34,125 nucleotides of DNA from an uncultured Flavihumibacter sp. (GCA_946482545.1 CAMLRX010000043.1:1-34125), one strand, 5' to 3'. Shown: positions 17,469 through 30,832, counted from the first letter of the stretch. Made by a program: numbers and translations. Notes: generated by a model from the letters alone, not told the origin.

Positions 17469-18587
17469 ATGAAAAAATACTTATGCTTTCTCGCGCTGGC
17501 ATCACTCTGGCTGCATACCGGCTATGCCCAACCGGGAAAAGAGCATACCGAAACGGTATTCAGATACACCAACCCCATCACCAGGGATACAGCCATTTCT
17601 ATGCGGGATCACTTTATTATAAAAGTGGACAGTCTTTGGTATTGTGTAGGCACTTCGAATCCGGTTTGGGAGGGGCCGAATCCGGGCGTGCGCCTGCTGG
17701 TGTCAAATGACCTGTTGCACTGGCAACAACACTCCTGGTTAATTGACGCGAAAAAACTACCGGCAAACACGCCATACAACGGGCGCTTCTGGGCACCTGA
17801 AATTCATTTCATTCAGCACAAATACTGGCTCACGATCAACAGCGGCGAAGTTACTGCCGGGGATCCTAAAGGCATGAACACACACCGGGTGTGGCTATTT
17901 TCTTCCGACAAAGTAACCGGCCCTTACCATTTGGTAAATGCCAACCCACTGACCCCTCAATACAATAATGACGCAACGCTTTTCGAAGACGAAGACGGGC
18001 AAACCTACTTCTATTGCAGTGGTAACGGACTCTTCCAGGCGAAGATTGATTTACCCTCCGGTAAACTTACTTCTCCCCTGGAGAAGTTCCTCGACAAAAA
18101 GCAACCTGGCTGGCCCGAATGGATGATCGGTGGAATAGAAGGGCCTTTCGTCATCAAAAAAGAAGGCATTTATTTTATGTTTTTCTCTACCTGGACACGC
18201 GGGTATGAAGTAGGATTGCTCCAATCAAAGTCGCCGCTGGGACCGTGGGAACTGGTGTCGCAGGAGCCTATATTCGGAACAAGAAAGAAAGGGTACAGGC
18301 CCGAACTGGCAAAAGGAGGCGGCTATGACCATCTTATATTCAACGATACACAAGATCCTTACCAGGAAACAGGACACAACGCACTCTTTACAGGACCGGA
18401 TGGCAACCTATGGAGCTCCTGCCACTACTTTGCGGATGAAAAAAGACCTTATCCTTACAGCCAGACCTTCAAGGACTGGGAAAAAACACCACAATTAGGA
18501 TTCGAACCAGTATATTACAACAATGGAAGGTTCTATATAAACGGCCCCACCTGGACGGAGCAAACGATCCGGTTTAAACGGAAGTGA
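17469..18587 (+). CDS. GH43 glycosidase
   Basis: This 372-residue secreted GH43 enzyme is a single beta-propeller with no added binding domain. The signal peptide is cut near residue 20 (HTGYAQ). The catalytic set is visible: Asp47 in SMRDHFIIK (base), Asp168 in YNNDATLFEDEDG (modulator) and Glu224 in GGIEGPFVIK (acid). It lies 30 bases after GH115 and 30 before the ThuA gene, so the three are almost surely co-transcribed. Its likely task is to remove arabinose or xylose from chains that GH115 also trims, but GH43 covers several activities and the subfamily is not assigned here. It is distinct in sequence from the four other GH43 genes of the window. Confidence 0.88.
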   Translation: MKKYLCFLALASLWLHTGYAQPGKEHTETVFRYTNPITRDTAISMRDHFIIKVDSLWYCVGTSNPVWEGPNPGVRLLVSNDLLHWQQHSWLIDAKKLPANTPYNGRFWAPEIHFIQHKYWLTINSGEVTAGDPKGMNTHRVWLFSSDKVTGPYHLVNANPLTPQYNNDATLFEDEDGQTYFYCSGNGLFQAKIDLPSGKLTSPLEKFLDKKQPGWPEWMIGGIEGPFVIKKEGIYFMFFSTWTRGYEVGLLQSKSPLGPWELVSQEPIFGTRKKGYRPELAKGGGYDHLIFNDTQDPYQETGHNALFTGPDGNLWSSCHYFADEKRPYPYSQTFKDWEKTPQLGFEPVYYNNGRFYINGPTWTEQTIRFKRK

Positions 18588-18617
18588 GGGACTCATTGCG
18601 AACACAAAATCATTGCC

Positions 18618-19538
18618 ATGCGCCATATTTATCTGTTTCTCCTGCTCACTTCATCTTTCCAGCTTCAAACCCTCGCCCGGCAAAACAACAAGCCCATCCA
18701 GGTACTCATTGTTGACGGCTACAGCAACCACGACTGGCGACAAACCACGCGCCTCATCAAATGGATGCTGGAAGAAACAGGACGTTTCCAGGTGGAAGTG
18801 GCTACCGCACCAACAGATACCACAGCATTTCACTGGGCACCTGATTTCTCCCGGTATGACGTAGTGATTCAGAACACCAACAATATTCACGATGGGAAAC
18901 TCCGCTGGCCAAGGGCCGCGGAAATAAGGCTGGAAGAATATGTAAGCAACGGCGGCGGGCTTTATGTGTTGCATTCCGCCAACAACGCGTTCGCGCATTG
19001 GGAAGCCTACAACAAAATGATCGGTATGGGATGGCGGCCCAGGTCCTATGGGTTTGCGCTGGAGATTGATTCAACTCAAAAAGTAGCGCGTATTCCTCCG
19101 GGTGAAGGGCAGGGCACGGGCCACGGCGACCGGTTCGATGCCATCGTTCAAATACTCACCACCCACCCCATCAATAAAGGTTTCCCTAAAGCATGGAAAA
19201 CGGCCAATACGGAGGTCTATCATTTCCCGAGAGGCAGCGCTGAAAACCTGACTGTTTTATCCTACGCGTTCGACAGTTCTGCTACAAGACGGCAATGGCC
19301 GCTGGAATGGGTGGTCCAATATGGGAAAGGAAAAGTCTATAATTCCAGCATGGGCCATTTATGGGCAGGAGAAAAGTTCCCTGTTTCCTACAGATGCATC
19401 GGCTTCCAGACCACCGTAATCCGGGCAACAGAATGGCTCGCCACGGGCAAAGTAACTTATCCCGTTCCCAAAAACTTCCCGTCAAAAAGCAGTACCAGCC
19501 TGAGAAACGAAGCTGATTATGAAGAAAGGGACTTATAA
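18618..19538 (+). CDS. ThuA-domain protein (class I glutamine amidotransferase-like fold)
   Basis: This 306-residue protein has a short N-terminal signal (about 1-21, ending near LQTLARQ) followed by a ThuA-like domain. Family features include the opening QVLIVDGYSNHDWRQTTRLI, the strand RYDVVIQNTNN, EYVSNGGGLYVLHSANNAFA (about residues 107-126), then GHGDRF and a late VYNSSMGHLW. ThuA proteins are named after a trehalose-utilisation gene and are common beside sugar-degradation genes, but their reaction is poorly defined. It lies 30 bases after GH43 and closes the GH115 operon. An export signal suggests a periplasmic role. Function in xylan use is unknown; no amidotransferase Cys-His-Glu triad is claimed. 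Confidence 0.82.
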   Translation: MRHIYLFLLLTSSFQLQTLARQNNKPIQVLIVDGYSNHDWRQTTRLIKWMLEETGRFQVEVATAPTDTTAFHWAPDFSRYDVVIQNTNNIHDGKLRWPRAAEIRLEEYVSNGGGLYVLHSANNAFAHWEAYNKMIGMGWRPRSYGFALEIDSTQKVARIPPGEGQGTGHGDRFDAIVQILTTHPINKGFPKAWKTANTEVYHFPRGSAENLTVLSYAFDSSATRRQWPLEWVVQYGKGKVYNSSMGHLWAGEKFPVSYRCIGFQTTVIRATEWLATGKVTYPVPKNFPSKSSTSLRNEADYEERDL

Positions 19539-19576
19539 AGACCTGCGTTCAGGCATTATTACTATCAACTAAAAAA

Positions 19577-19606
19577 GAGTGGCGTACCGTTACCGATACG
19601 CCACTC
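19577..19606 (-). terminator. Rho-independent terminator of the seven-gene minus-strand operon
   Basis: Perfect 10-base-pair arms (19577-19586 and 19597-19606) flank a 10-base loop. In the minus-strand RNA the stem is followed by UUUUUU, but in the plus direction by CTGTGATAAA with no T-run. It therefore mainly ends the leftward operon, and may also slow readthrough from the convergent ThuA gene. Confidence 0.8.
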
Positions 19607-19631
19607 CTGTGATAAAACAGCTGTATCTTTT

Positions 19632-21203
19632 CTATAACTTATCTGTAATGTTGAAATAATCAAAATCCACCGATCCTCCAGGGGTCTTCGTGGCATAATT
19701 GAACAACGCAAACCTGTAACCGATAAACTGGGGAATGGTATAAGCCATTTTCAGCGGTTTACCGATGGCGGTCCATTTTTTACCATCCAGGCTGTAATAA
19801 AAACTGGCGGTATCTTTTTTGTCTGTGAAATCACAATCTGCTTTTAAATACACCATCTGCTGCCGGAGCGGTATGCTTTCCAGTTCAACAGGAATTCCTG
19901 TTCCACCGGCGCTCACCATTACGATGTATTTTTCGTTCCCCTGCATTTTTACACCTACCTGTCCGAAGTTCTTTTGCAACAGGCCAAGTCCGGCAAAGTC
20001 TCCGTCTTTCATTTTGGAAATGTCAATAGCCGTGCTGCCGGAACAAACGGGTCCGATGGTACGCTGTGTTAAAGAATTTCTTGCCTGCAGGAAGCTGGTA
20101 TCCACCCTTCCGGTGGTGAGGCGCAGGTAACCCGGCCTTGCTTTCACCGACCACAAACTGTTGTCCGGGTTATGGTTCCATTGCCATACAAGGGGCAAAG
20201 CAGGCTCTCCTTTTTTGCGCGTGAATGCATCTGAATGTACGATTCCCGGGATGAGTCCCTTACTTGCAGGAAGGTTCAGTTGTTCAGGCACTTTTCCATT
20301 CACGCCCAGCACAGGCCAGCCATCTTCCCATTGTACGGGCACGAGGTATGGAATGCGCCCCACGGCACCGTAATCTCGGAAAAGGTAGGAATACCAGGTA
20401 CCATCGGGCATGTCTATCAAACCGCCCTGGGCAACGCCCAGGTCCTGCAAACCGATTCTGCCTTCATAAGGGCCGTGAATATTGTCGGCACGGTGGATCA
20501 CCACGGTACGCATGCCGCCCGGAGGCCAGGAGATGTTGAACAGGTAATATTTTCCATTCACTTTGAACAGTTGCGATCCTTCCGCTGGAAGTCCGCCCCG
20601 CTTTCCTTCCGGCATGCTTGGCGCAGTGGCGTTTTCGATCACCACTTTTTCTGTACCTGGTTTTACCCCGGAAAGATCATCCTTCAACTCCACCAGGTTG
20701 AGTTTTCCGCCGCCATACAACATATATACCTTTCCATCGTCGTCGAAGAACAGGGAATGGTCGTGCATCATAGGCTTAAAAGAGATGGCTTTCCAGGGGC
20801 CTCTCTCAATATCTTTTGTAGTGTAGATGTATGTTTTCCCGGTTGTTTGCGCAAAAGTAGAAACATAATAAACACCTTTGTGGTAGCGGATGGAACTGGC
20901 CCAGGAACCTCTTCCATAAGTACTCTTGTTGTTGGTGAGGTTCAGCTCGTCCACATTGGCCAGTGTATCATACGCATAGCCAATCAGTTTCCAGTTGGAA
21001 AGGTCTGTAGACTTCATGATGGGCACACCAGGACTCATGTGCATGGTGGTGCTGCTCATGTAATAATTATTGCCTACTCTTATCACGGAAATATCCGGCA
21101 CGTCCGCAAATATGACCGGGTTGGCAGCTTTGGGCTGCGCCTGCAGTTTCACAGCCGCCAGCAGGGAGAGCATAGCCGTAAAACGAACAATACTTTTCTT
21201 CAT
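19632..21203 (-). CDS. GH43 beta-xylosidase/arabinofuranosidase with C-terminal beta-sandwich (exported)
   Basis: This 523-residue enzyme has a cleavable signal (cut near residue 23, KLQAQ), a GH43 propeller (about 25-320) and a C-terminal jelly-roll (about 325-520) containing WQWNHNPDNSLW. That layout resembles GH43 subfamily 12, which includes beta-xylosidases and arabinofuranosidases of Bacteroidota PULs; the subfamily is my judgement. The catalytic set is Asp37 (DVPDISVIR), Asp148 (MMHDHSLFFDDDG) and Glu208 (LPAEGSQLF). It is the last gene of the operon, 32 bases after GH95, and is a paralogue of the gene at 24751-26370. That copy is predicted to be a lipoprotein while this one is soluble, probably periplasmic. 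Confidence 0.9.
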   Translation of the reverse strand: MKKSIVRFTAMLSLLAAVKLQAQPKAANPVIFADVPDISVIRVGNNYYMSSTTMHMSPGVPIMKSTDLSNWKLIGYAYDTLANVDELNLTNNKSTYGRGSWASSIRYHKGVYYVSTFAQTTGKTYIYTTKDIERGPWKAISFKPMMHDHSLFFDDDGKVYMLYGGGKLNLVELKDDLSGVKPGTEKVVIENATAPSMPEGKRGGLPAEGSQLFKVNGKYYLFNISWPPGGMRTVVIHRADNIHGPYEGRIGLQDLGVAQGGLIDMPDGTWYSYLFRDYGAVGRIPYLVPVQWEDGWPVLGVNGKVPEQLNLPASKGLIPGIVHSDAFTRKKGEPALPLVWQWNHNPDNSLWSVKARPGYLRLTTGRVDTSFLQARNSLTQRTIGPVCSGSTAIDISKMKDGDFAGLGLLQKNFGQVGVKMQGNEKYIVMVSAGGTGIPVELESIPLRQQMVYLKADCDFTDKKDTASFYYSLDGKKWTAIGKPLKMAYTIPQFIGYRFALFNYATKTPGGSVDFDYFNITDKL

Positions 21204-21235
21204 GTTGCTTTTATTTTTATTGCCTGTTCAATCAT

Positions 21236-23722
21236 TTAAAGTGCGGTAAATATGAGCAACTGTCCTTTTGCCGTAGGCACATCATATAAAATTGATGGCT
21301 TTACTGCGGGAAGCGCGAGCGACGCTTTAGGCGATACCACAGGCGCAGGAATAACTGCGGTTTCAAAGAAGGAATTCGGGTTAGCTCCGGAAGCTTCTTT
21401 CAAAGACGCGCCAGTGTTCAGTTTCATAGCATTGTGTACCCGAAGCCTGAGGTTGCCGCCCAGGTTCGATTTCACGGAAAGGGTCTTCAACTTTCCTTCC
21501 TTCCATTCCATCTTCACGATTTCAAAACCGCCCCAGGCCCGCAGTCCTGTGATGCTTCCCGACTTCCACTCATCCGGCAGCGCTGGTAATATATGAATAG
21601 CACCGTCGGAAGTTTGCATCAGCATTTCCGTGATGCCCGCCGTGCAGCCGAAGTTTCCATCTATCTGGAACGGGGGGTGCGCATCGAAGAGATTGTTGTA
21701 GGTGCCGCCGCCGCCCGGGTTCACGCCCAAAGGGGTAAGCTGGTTTTTAATCAGTTGGTATGCATGGTTTCCGTTCTGCATTTTCGCCCACCAGTTCACT
21801 TTCCAGCCCATGCTCCATCCGGTAGATACATCTCCACGGTGGAGTAATGTGGTGTTGGAGGCGCTGAACAATTCGGGGGTCCGGTAAGGAGAAATCTGAT
21901 TGGAAGGGAAAAGTCCGTACAAATGCGAGATGTGCCGGTGCTTGTCATCAGGGCTGTCCACATCATCCAGCCATTCCTGTAATTGCCCGTGCTGCCCGAT
22001 GTGCATGGGCGGCAGCCGTTTGCGCATACGGATGAGCGTATCCACAAAAGCCGCGTCCTTCCCCAATACACGTGCGGCGCGTATTGCCGTGGTGAAGGCA
22101 TCAAAAACAATCTGGTTGTCCATGGTGGCACCGGCGTCAATGGAAGCACCTTCGTGTGCACGGGGCGCATTCTCCGGAGAAGTTCCGGGGTTTACGACCA
22201 GCCATTTGTTCGCAGGATGTTCCACCAGGAAATCGACATAAAAAGTTGCCGCGCCTTTCAGTACCGGGTAAACGCTTTCGAGGTATTGCTTATCGCCATT
22301 GTATAAGAAATGTTCCCAGAGGTGCTGACTTGTCCAGCCGCCGCCCGCATTCCATATTCCCCAGAAAGCGCCATCCACGGGGCCCGTGGCCCGCCAGATG
22401 TCTGTATTGTGGTGCGCAACCCATCCTCTGGCACCGTACATGCTTTTTGCGGTAGTGGCGCCGGTTTCCGCCATCTCCTTCACCATCGTAAGGAAGGGTT
22501 CGTGCAACTCGGCGAGGTTGGTTCTTTCCGCGGGCCAGTAATTCATTTCTGCGTTAATATTAATGGTGTACTTACTGTCCCATGCTGGCCGGAGGTTGTG
22601 GTTCCAGATGCCCTGCAGGTTCGCGGCCTGTCCGCCCGGTTGGGAAGAAGAGATGAGGAGGTAACGCCCGAACTGATAGTACAAAGCGATGAACTGCGGA
22701 TCAAAGGTATTCCTGAAGTTGGAAAGCCGTTCATCCGTTGGAAGTGATTCCGCACCGGAAGTGCCCAAATCAATTTTTACGCGGTTGAAATATTTCTGGT
22801 AGGCTGGCACATGCGCCTTCAGCAAGGCGGCGTAAGTTTTAGCCGTGGCCTTGTCGAGGTAAGCTTTCGCGCGCTCCTGTTCATTGCCGCTAATGTCTTT
22901 GTAATTGTTGAAATTGGTGGCGATGGAAATATAGATCGTAACAGCGTTGGCGCCTTTCACTTCAATGGTGCTGTCGCCGGGAATCACCTGCCCTCCTTCG
23001 TTGCGCAACCGTGCGATTCCTTTGAATCGTATTTTGCCTTCCACGCCCTCGTGATCGCTTGTAAGTCCATCTATGCTAAGTTCATTTCCTGCCGCTTTTA
23101 TTGTTGCGCGGCGATGCGGGGTAGCATAAGCCGCTGTAAAAGAAACGGCACCGGGCTTGCTTGCGGTAAGTCTTACGGCCACTACCCTATCAGTAAAGGA
23201 GGCAATCGCTTCACGTGTATAAGTGATGCCATTAGTTGTGTAGGAAGTCTTGCTGACCGCGGTTTCAATATCCAGTTCACGGTGGTAACCGGTATAGTTT
23301 TCGTGCCCGTTGAATGTAAGCAGCAGGTTACCTACTGGCTGAAACATCTGGCCGGAGGAGGCTTTGCCGAACATCACTTTATTGGCCAGGCGTTCCGCAT
23401 CTTTGTATTTCCTGTCAAAAATCAGTTGACGGATTTCCCCCAGCGAATCCAGTGTTCCGGGGCTATCGTTCCGGTACGGACTTCCACTCCACACCGTATG
23501 TTCATTCAGTTGAATGATTTCCTGCGGCACATTGCCATACACCATGGCGCCTTGTCTTCCATTTCCTATCGGCAGGGCATTCTCCCATACTTTACCGGCA
23601 GGCTGTTTGTACCAGAGCTTCCAGGCACCTTTGGTATTCGTTTGCGCCTGTCCGTCCGACATTACTGTAACCAATGCCAACAGCAAGATAAAAGATACCG
23701 AGCACCATTTCTTTCTGTTCAT
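21236..23722 (-). CDS. GH95 alpha-L-fucosidase or alpha-L-galactosidase
   Basis: This 828-residue secreted enzyme removes terminal alpha-linked L-fucose or L-galactose. The signal peptide is cut near residue 27 (SDGQAQ). The N-terminal beta-domain (opening [20 protein letters not shown]) leads into an (alpha/alpha)6 barrel and C-terminal sandwich. Residues matching the Bifidobacterium AfcA catalytic set are visible: Asn388 and Asn390 in [10 protein letters not shown], Glu517 in [10 protein letters not shown] and Asp688 in [10 protein letters not shown]. In Bacteroides ovatus, a GH95 from a complex-xylan PUL is known to release L-galactose from corn glucuronoarabinoxylan, so the xylan context here favours galactosidase activity, though fucosidase cannot be ruled out. 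It lies 31 bases after GH43 and 32 before the next GH43. Confidence 0.93.
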   Translation of the reverse strand: MNRKKWCSVSFILLLALVTVMSDGQAQTNTKGAWKLWYKQPAGKVWENALPIGNGRQGAMVYGNVPQEIIQLNEHTVWSGSPYRNDSPGTLDSLGEIRQLIFDRKYKDAERLANKVMFGKASSGQMFQPVGNLLLTFNGHENYTGYHRELDIETAVSKTSYTTNGITYTREAIASFTDRVVAVRLTASKPGAVSFTAAYATPHRRATIKAAGNELSIDGLTSDHEGVEGKIRFKGIARLRNEGGQVIPGDSTIEVKGANAVTIYISIATNFNNYKDISGNEQERAKAYLDKATAKTYAALLKAHVPAYQKYFNRVKIDLGTSGAESLPTDERLSNFRNTFDPQFIALYYQFGRYLLISSSQPGGQAANLQGIWNHNLRPAWDSKYTININAEMNYWPAERTNLAELHEPFLTMVKEMAETGATTAKSMYGARGWVAHHNTDIWRATGPVDGAFWGIWNAGGGWTSQHLWEHFLYNGDKQYLESVYPVLKGAATFYVDFLVEHPANKWLVVNPGTSPENAPRAHEGASIDAGATMDNQIVFDAFTTAIRAARVLGKDAAFVDTLIRMRKRLPPMHIGQHGQLQEWLDDVDSPDDKHRHISHLYGLFPSNQISPYRTPELFSASNTTLLHRGDVSTGWSMGWKVNWWAKMQNGNHAYQLIKNQLTPLGVNPGGGGTYNNLFDAHPPFQIDGNFGCTAGITEMLMQTSDGAIHILPALPDEWKSGSITGLRAWGGFEIVKMEWKEGKLKTLSVKSNLGGNLRLRVHNAMKLNTGASLKEASGANPNSFFETAVIPAPVVSPKASLALPAVKPSILYDVPTAKGQLLIFTAL

Positions 23723-23753
23723 GCTTACGTATTTAATTTGATCACGTTTGAGG

Positions 23754-24707
23754 TTATCTGACAGCCTTTACACCGGTTGTTGTTTCCAGCACTTCCCGGA
23801 TGGTACCATCTTCGTTGTAGTGAAGATACTCCACACAAACGGATCTTCTGTAGCCACCGCCATCGGGGAGCGTGCCGTTGTGGTAGAAGAAGTAAGACTG
23901 CCCTTTAAAATCAACCACGCCGGGATGCGTGGTAAAGCTATTCTTTACAGGTTTCTGTATCACACCACGGTACTCCCAGGGACCATTAACACTGGTGGCA
24001 GTGCAATATTCGATGGATTCCGGCATATTGGCGGCGTAGAGCAAATAGTACAATCCATTCCTTTTGTAAATCCAGGGCGCTTCTGTAAAGTTCTTGGGTT
24101 TAAATGCCTGGATCGGCCCATCCAGTTCCACCATATTGTCTTTCAGTTTGGCGTACTTACAGGTGCCGTTGCCCCAGAAAAGATACGCCTGTCCATCATC
24201 GTCTATGAACACGGCTGGATCAAGATCGTCCCAGCCATGCTTCATATCAGTGGTCATTTCGTTGGTGATCAGCGCTTTTCCGATCGCGTCTCTGAAAGGC
24301 CCCTCCGGCTTGTCGGACACTGCAACCCCAATCGCTACGCCTCCTTTGCTGTCCGCATTGTTTTTGTGCATCACGGAAACATACCAATAAAACCTGCCAT
24401 TCCTTTCGATACAATGCGCGGCATTAGCAGCATAAGAAGCCCATGAGAAATCGTTGGGCGACAACACGGGACCATGGTCTTTCCATGTGGCCATATCTTT
24501 CGAAGAGAACACATGCCAGCTTGGCATCTTATAACTATTCCCTCCTACCGGAGTAGTATCGCGCCCTGCATATACGTAAATGGTATTCTTATGCACCAGC
24601 GGCGCGGGATCGGCGGTATAGATGTGCGAAACAATTGGATTCTGTGCTTTTGCGCCGCAGTATCCGGACAGCAGCAGACATGCCGCAAATATTTTTTTCT
24701 TGTTCAT
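23754..24707 (-). CDS. GH43 glycosidase
   Basis: This 317-residue GH43 enzyme is a single propeller. The start at 24707 ([13 protein letters not shown]) gives a standard signal peptide cut near residue 22 (AKAQ); an ATG at 24722 would add five residues and is also possible. The catalytic set is Asp33 (YTADPAPLV), Asp163 ([12 protein letters not shown]) and Glu209 ([12 protein letters not shown]), where the acid sits in TEAPW, the form common in arabinan- and xylan-acting GH43. It resembles the catalytic part of the GH43-CBM6 gene at the left of the window but has no CBM. It lies between GH43 (28 bases upstream) and GH95 (31 bases downstream) in the operon. The substrate is not assigned; arabinofuranosidase or xylosidase is likely. 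Confidence 0.88.
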   Translation of the reverse strand: MNKKKIFAACLLLSGYCGAKAQNPIVSHIYTADPAPLVHKNTIYVYAGRDTTPVGGNSYKMPSWHVFSSKDMATWKDHGPVLSPNDFSWASYAANAAHCIERNGRFYWYVSVMHKNNADSKGGVAIGVAVSDKPEGPFRDAIGKALITNEMTTDMKHGWDDLDPAVFIDDDGQAYLFWGNGTCKYAKLKDNMVELDGPIQAFKPKNFTEAPWIYKRNGLYYLLYAANMPESIEYCTATSVNGPWEYRGVIQKPVKNSFTTHPGVVDFKGQSYFFYHNGTLPDGGGYRRSVCVEYLHYNEDGTIREVLETTTGVKAVR

Positions 24708-24750
24708 CATTGTAGTATTCAACAGTTTGTTGCAGCCAGTACCTTAGGCG

Positions 24751-26370
24751 CTACAATGTCCTTTTGTAATTAAAGAAATCAACATCAATGTATCCACCTA
24801 ACTGCTTAGTGGCGTAATTGAACAAGGCGAATTTGCTTCCCATGAATAATCTTGTATAGTCGAAAATCATTTTGTAGGGTGTTCCTATCCGTGTCCAGTT
24901 CTTATTATCGGTACTGTAATAGCATGTAGCAAGGTCCTTGTTCAGGTTAAAATCGCCATCGATACGCAGGAATACCTTATCGCCTGTAAGTGCCACCCGT
25001 TCCAGTTCTTCCGCCGTCACGCCTTTGACTTCTTTGCTGCGGCTATCCAGTTCCACCAGGTTGGAAGACATCGTAATGAAGCGTTTCCCGTTTTCCTGTA
25101 CAACAGATAAAATCCCTGAGTGCCCGTTAAATGCACTGATTCCGGCCACATCTCCGTCTTTCATCGCGGAAAGTTCCAGGGCTGCCACACCGGAACAGGT
25201 GGGCCCCTCCATCCGCTGGGTGATGGTATTGGGTGCGAGGTAGAGGTTGCTTACCACCCGACTGGTTTTAAGCCGGAGGTACCCTTTGCGTTCGGTCAGC
25301 GACCAGGCGCTGTTTACAGGGTTGTGGTTCCACTGCCAGTTCAACTTCAGCACGCTGCCTGAAAAATCATCGCTTTCAACGATCTTCCTTCCGGTATCAT
25401 GTGTTTTCAGCGGAACGCTGGCATGTATTGGCACTTTTCCGTTCTCATCGCCCAGCATGGGCCATCCGTCTACCCAACGTACAGGCATCAGCAAAGGCAC
25501 ACGGCCCACCCCGCCCCTGTCCTGAAAAATAAGTCCGTACCAGTTCCCTTGCGCATCATCAATGATAGCGCCCTGCCCCGCATAAGGGAAGCCCGCAAAA
25601 TTATCCTGGAGAATCACCTTCTTTTCATACGGTCCGGTAATCTTATCGGCGCGGTAACACACCTGCCTGCGCGGCTTACCCCTTGGCCAGGATATCATCA
25701 GCAGGTAATATTTTCCATTATGTTTTATCACCTGGCTTCCTTCCAGCAAACCAGTTTCTTCCGGATCACGTTCAAAAATTTTCATCTCCACCCCACCGGG
25801 CTTCACATCCGAAAGGTCTGCGTTCAGTTCATTGAGCGCACCTGTACCGGAGAACACATACACCCGGCCATCGTCATCAAAAAACAACGACGCATCGTGA
25901 AAATGTTTGGTACGCGCCACCAGTTCCCATTTTCCCGAGGGGTTCTTCGTTTTATAGATGTATGCACGGAAAGGCTGATCATTCGGCGAAAACAGCACAT
26001 AATAAAAGCCGTTGTGGTAACGGATGGAAGAAGCCCATTGCCCCCTGCCATAAACCGTCCCTCCCTGCAGGTTGTATTTGGAGTTATCGGTAAGACTGTC
26101 GAACACATAGCTTGCCATCTCCCAATGTACGAGGTCCTTCGATTTCATAACCGGGGCGCCCGGCATGAGGTGCATGGTAGTACTGATAAGGTAATAGTGT
26201 GATCCGGCCCTGGTAATGGACATATCCGGCACATCTGCCCACATTACCGGATTAGTATAATGTGTTACACCGCCTGCAGCGCTATTGTGTATGGCATCAA
26301 CAGGTTTCCTGGCACTTCCGCAACCCATCCACATAAAACCCAGGCCCAGGTAAAAAAAAATCTTTTTCAT
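24751..26370 (-). CDS. GH43 beta-xylosidase/arabinofuranosidase with C-terminal beta-sandwich (lipoprotein)
   Basis: This 539-residue protein has the same layout as the enzyme at 19632-21203: GH43 propeller (about 38-335) and a C-terminal jelly-roll with WQWNHNPVNSAW. Its N-terminus is different, with a lipobox (GFMWMGC, Cys17) and a linker of about 20 residues, so it is membrane-anchored. The catalytic set is Asp49 (DVPDMSITR), Asp159 (HFHDASLFFDDDG) and Glu210 (GLLEGSQVI). It is the fourth gene of the operon, 63 bases after GH8, the largest gap in the operon. With its paralogue it may give two stages of side-chain or xylose removal, one at a membrane and one in the periplasm; that is inference. 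Confidence 0.9.
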   Translation of the reverse strand: MKKIFFYLGLGFMWMGCGSARKPVDAIHNSAAGGVTHYTNPVMWADVPDMSITRAGSHYYLISTTMHLMPGAPVMKSKDLVHWEMASYVFDSLTDNSKYNLQGGTVYGRGQWASSIRYHNGFYYVLFSPNDQPFRAYIYKTKNPSGKWELVARTKHFHDASLFFDDDGRVYVFSGTGALNELNADLSDVKPGGVEMKIFERDPEETGLLEGSQVIKHNGKYYLLMISWPRGKPRRQVCYRADKITGPYEKKVILQDNFAGFPYAGQGAIIDDAQGNWYGLIFQDRGGVGRVPLLMPVRWVDGWPMLGDENGKVPIHASVPLKTHDTGRKIVESDDFSGSVLKLNWQWNHNPVNSAWSLTERKGYLRLKTSRVVSNLYLAPNTITQRMEGPTCSGVAALELSAMKDGDVAGISAFNGHSGILSVVQENGKRFITMSSNLVELDSRSKEVKGVTAEELERVALTGDKVFLRIDGDFNLNKDLATCYYSTDNKNWTRIGTPYKMIFDYTRLFMGSKFALFNYATKQLGGYIDVDFFNYKRTL

Positions 26371-26433
26371 ATATGTACATATTCGTTTCGTACGTTTTTC
26401 ACGTACAGTCTTAATCCATCATGCAGCACTGTA

Positions 26434-27696
26434 TCACTGAATGATCTGGTATTTTCCACTGAGGTGCATCAGGCAGAAAAGGTAAAGCAGCCCATCATAG
26501 TAAGGATCAAAATAACCATCTTCATAAGGCTCCAGTTTCGCATTCCACAACTTGTGTACGAAGTCAAGACTTTGTTTTTCCTTATTCACCAAGGAAGCAG
26601 ATGCCGTGGTAGCAATTAAGCCGAGGGAATGCCGCAGTTTTTTTACGGTGCCGGCCTGTAGAATAAATTCAGGCTTCGAGCCATCCAGTTCGAACTGGTC
26701 TTCAAAGCTGTCGATTCCTTTGGAGCGGAGGAACTGCTGAAATCTTTTGGCGTAACCTTCCTGCCAGGCTTTGTCTTTGCCGAACCAGGTATAATCCATT
26801 GCGATGTTCATGGGTACGCGCCAGGAATCGTAGCGGAAGGCTGCGGGCATCCAGCGGGTGGAATGCGGCGCGCCACTGAACTCCGCATAATCCGGATTCA
26901 GCGCCGTTACGGGATGTGTGGTTCTCTTCAGAAAGGCCCTGGAAGTGTCCGCGCAATCGCGGTAAAATTGTTCGTGCCCGTCTTTGGCGTACACCGCCCA
27001 TACTTCGTAGAAAGCCGGCAGGTGGTAAGAAGGATCGGTCCAGTTGTAATTGTTACCTTCGGGCACAAAAGTGATCTGTTTGTGTTCCGTATTGATGAGG
27101 TTGTAGATGTTCCCTGAGCCATTTTTCTTCCACATTTCATCGAGGATAAACCTGGCCTCATTGTAGTAATGTATCCCGGTATTGTTACCCCATTTGTTCG
27201 CGGCGAACAGCAGACTGGTAATATAATACAACTCTCCGTCGGAGGCGGAACCTTCGGAATTCTTTTTCATCGTGGCGGGATTAAAACTCCACGCGAAATA
27301 ACCTTTCCTTGGACCATCCTGGTGCTGAAGGTATTTCTTCGACCAGCGCCATATTTTATCAAATACATCTTTTTTATCCAGTTGTACCGCCACCATCATC
27401 CCGTAGGAAAGTCCTTCCGTACGCGCATCTTTGTTCTTGATGTCCGACACATACGCCATGGAATCGCCCACTTCAAAATAAATGCGGTCCGGCCCTTCGA
27501 ACAGGTCCTTATAGGCTTTTTCTACCTTCTTATCAATATCGGCCTGCTTATAGCCCGCTTCTTTAAACAGGTTCCTGTACGAGGCATTTTTAAATACCTT
27601 TTGCGTAGCGGCCTTCCCTTTTGAGCTATTATTTTGCGCCATGCCACACAAGGGCAGTATGCAGGCGATGAACAACGAACGGATTATGGGTTTCAT
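26434..27696 (-). CDS. GH8 reducing-end xylose-releasing exo-oligoxylanase
   Basis: This 420-residue exported enzyme of family GH8 most likely cleaves single xylose units from the reducing end of xylo-oligosaccharides (EC 3.2.1.156). The signal peptide is cut near residue 20 (LCGMAQ). The general acid is Glu94 in DARTEGLSYGMM, and the conserved family Asp is Asp153 in GSASDGELYY. The Rex-type features include DPSYHLPAFYEVWAVY and the length near 400 residues. The base is either Asp290 (RYDSWR) or Asp301 (MDYTWF); I cannot decide from the sequence. It lies 34 bases after the CE6-type esterase. As the only GH8 and with no endoxylanase in the window, it probably finishes chains that other enzymes have stripped. 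An endo-acting GH8 xylanase is the main alternative. Confidence 0.87.
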   Translation of the reverse strand: MKPIIRSLFIACILPLCGMAQNNSSKGKAATQKVFKNASYRNLFKEAGYKQADIDKKVEKAYKDLFEGPDRIYFEVGDSMAYVSDIKNKDARTEGLSYGMMVAVQLDKKDVFDKIWRWSKKYLQHQDGPRKGYFAWSFNPATMKKNSEGSASDGELYYITSLLFAANKWGNNTGIHYYNEARFILDEMWKKNGSGNIYNLINTEHKQITFVPEGNNYNWTDPSYHLPAFYEVWAVYAKDGHEQFYRDCADTSRAFLKRTTHPVTALNPDYAEFSGAPHSTRWMPAAFRYDSWRVPMNIAMDYTWFGKDKAWQEGYAKRFQQFLRSKGIDSFEDQFELDGSKPEFILQAGTVKKLRHSLGLIATTASASLVNKEKQSLDFVHKLWNAKLEPYEDGYFDPYYDGLLYLFCLMHLSGKYQIIQ

Positions 27697-27730
27697 ATCA
27701 CAAAACTTTCACGAATGATATATTATTCGG

Positions 27731-30832
<3,102 letters not shown>

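Noticed and set aside
20235..21239. Long open frame (334 codons) on the + strand.
   Set aside because: It lies antisense inside the GH43 gene at 19632-21203, whose catalytic motifs and signal peptide are intact. It has no signal or domain of its own and is a shadow. The same holds for + frames at 4466-5368, 7779-8471, 22811-23761, 25399-26202 and 28085-28987.
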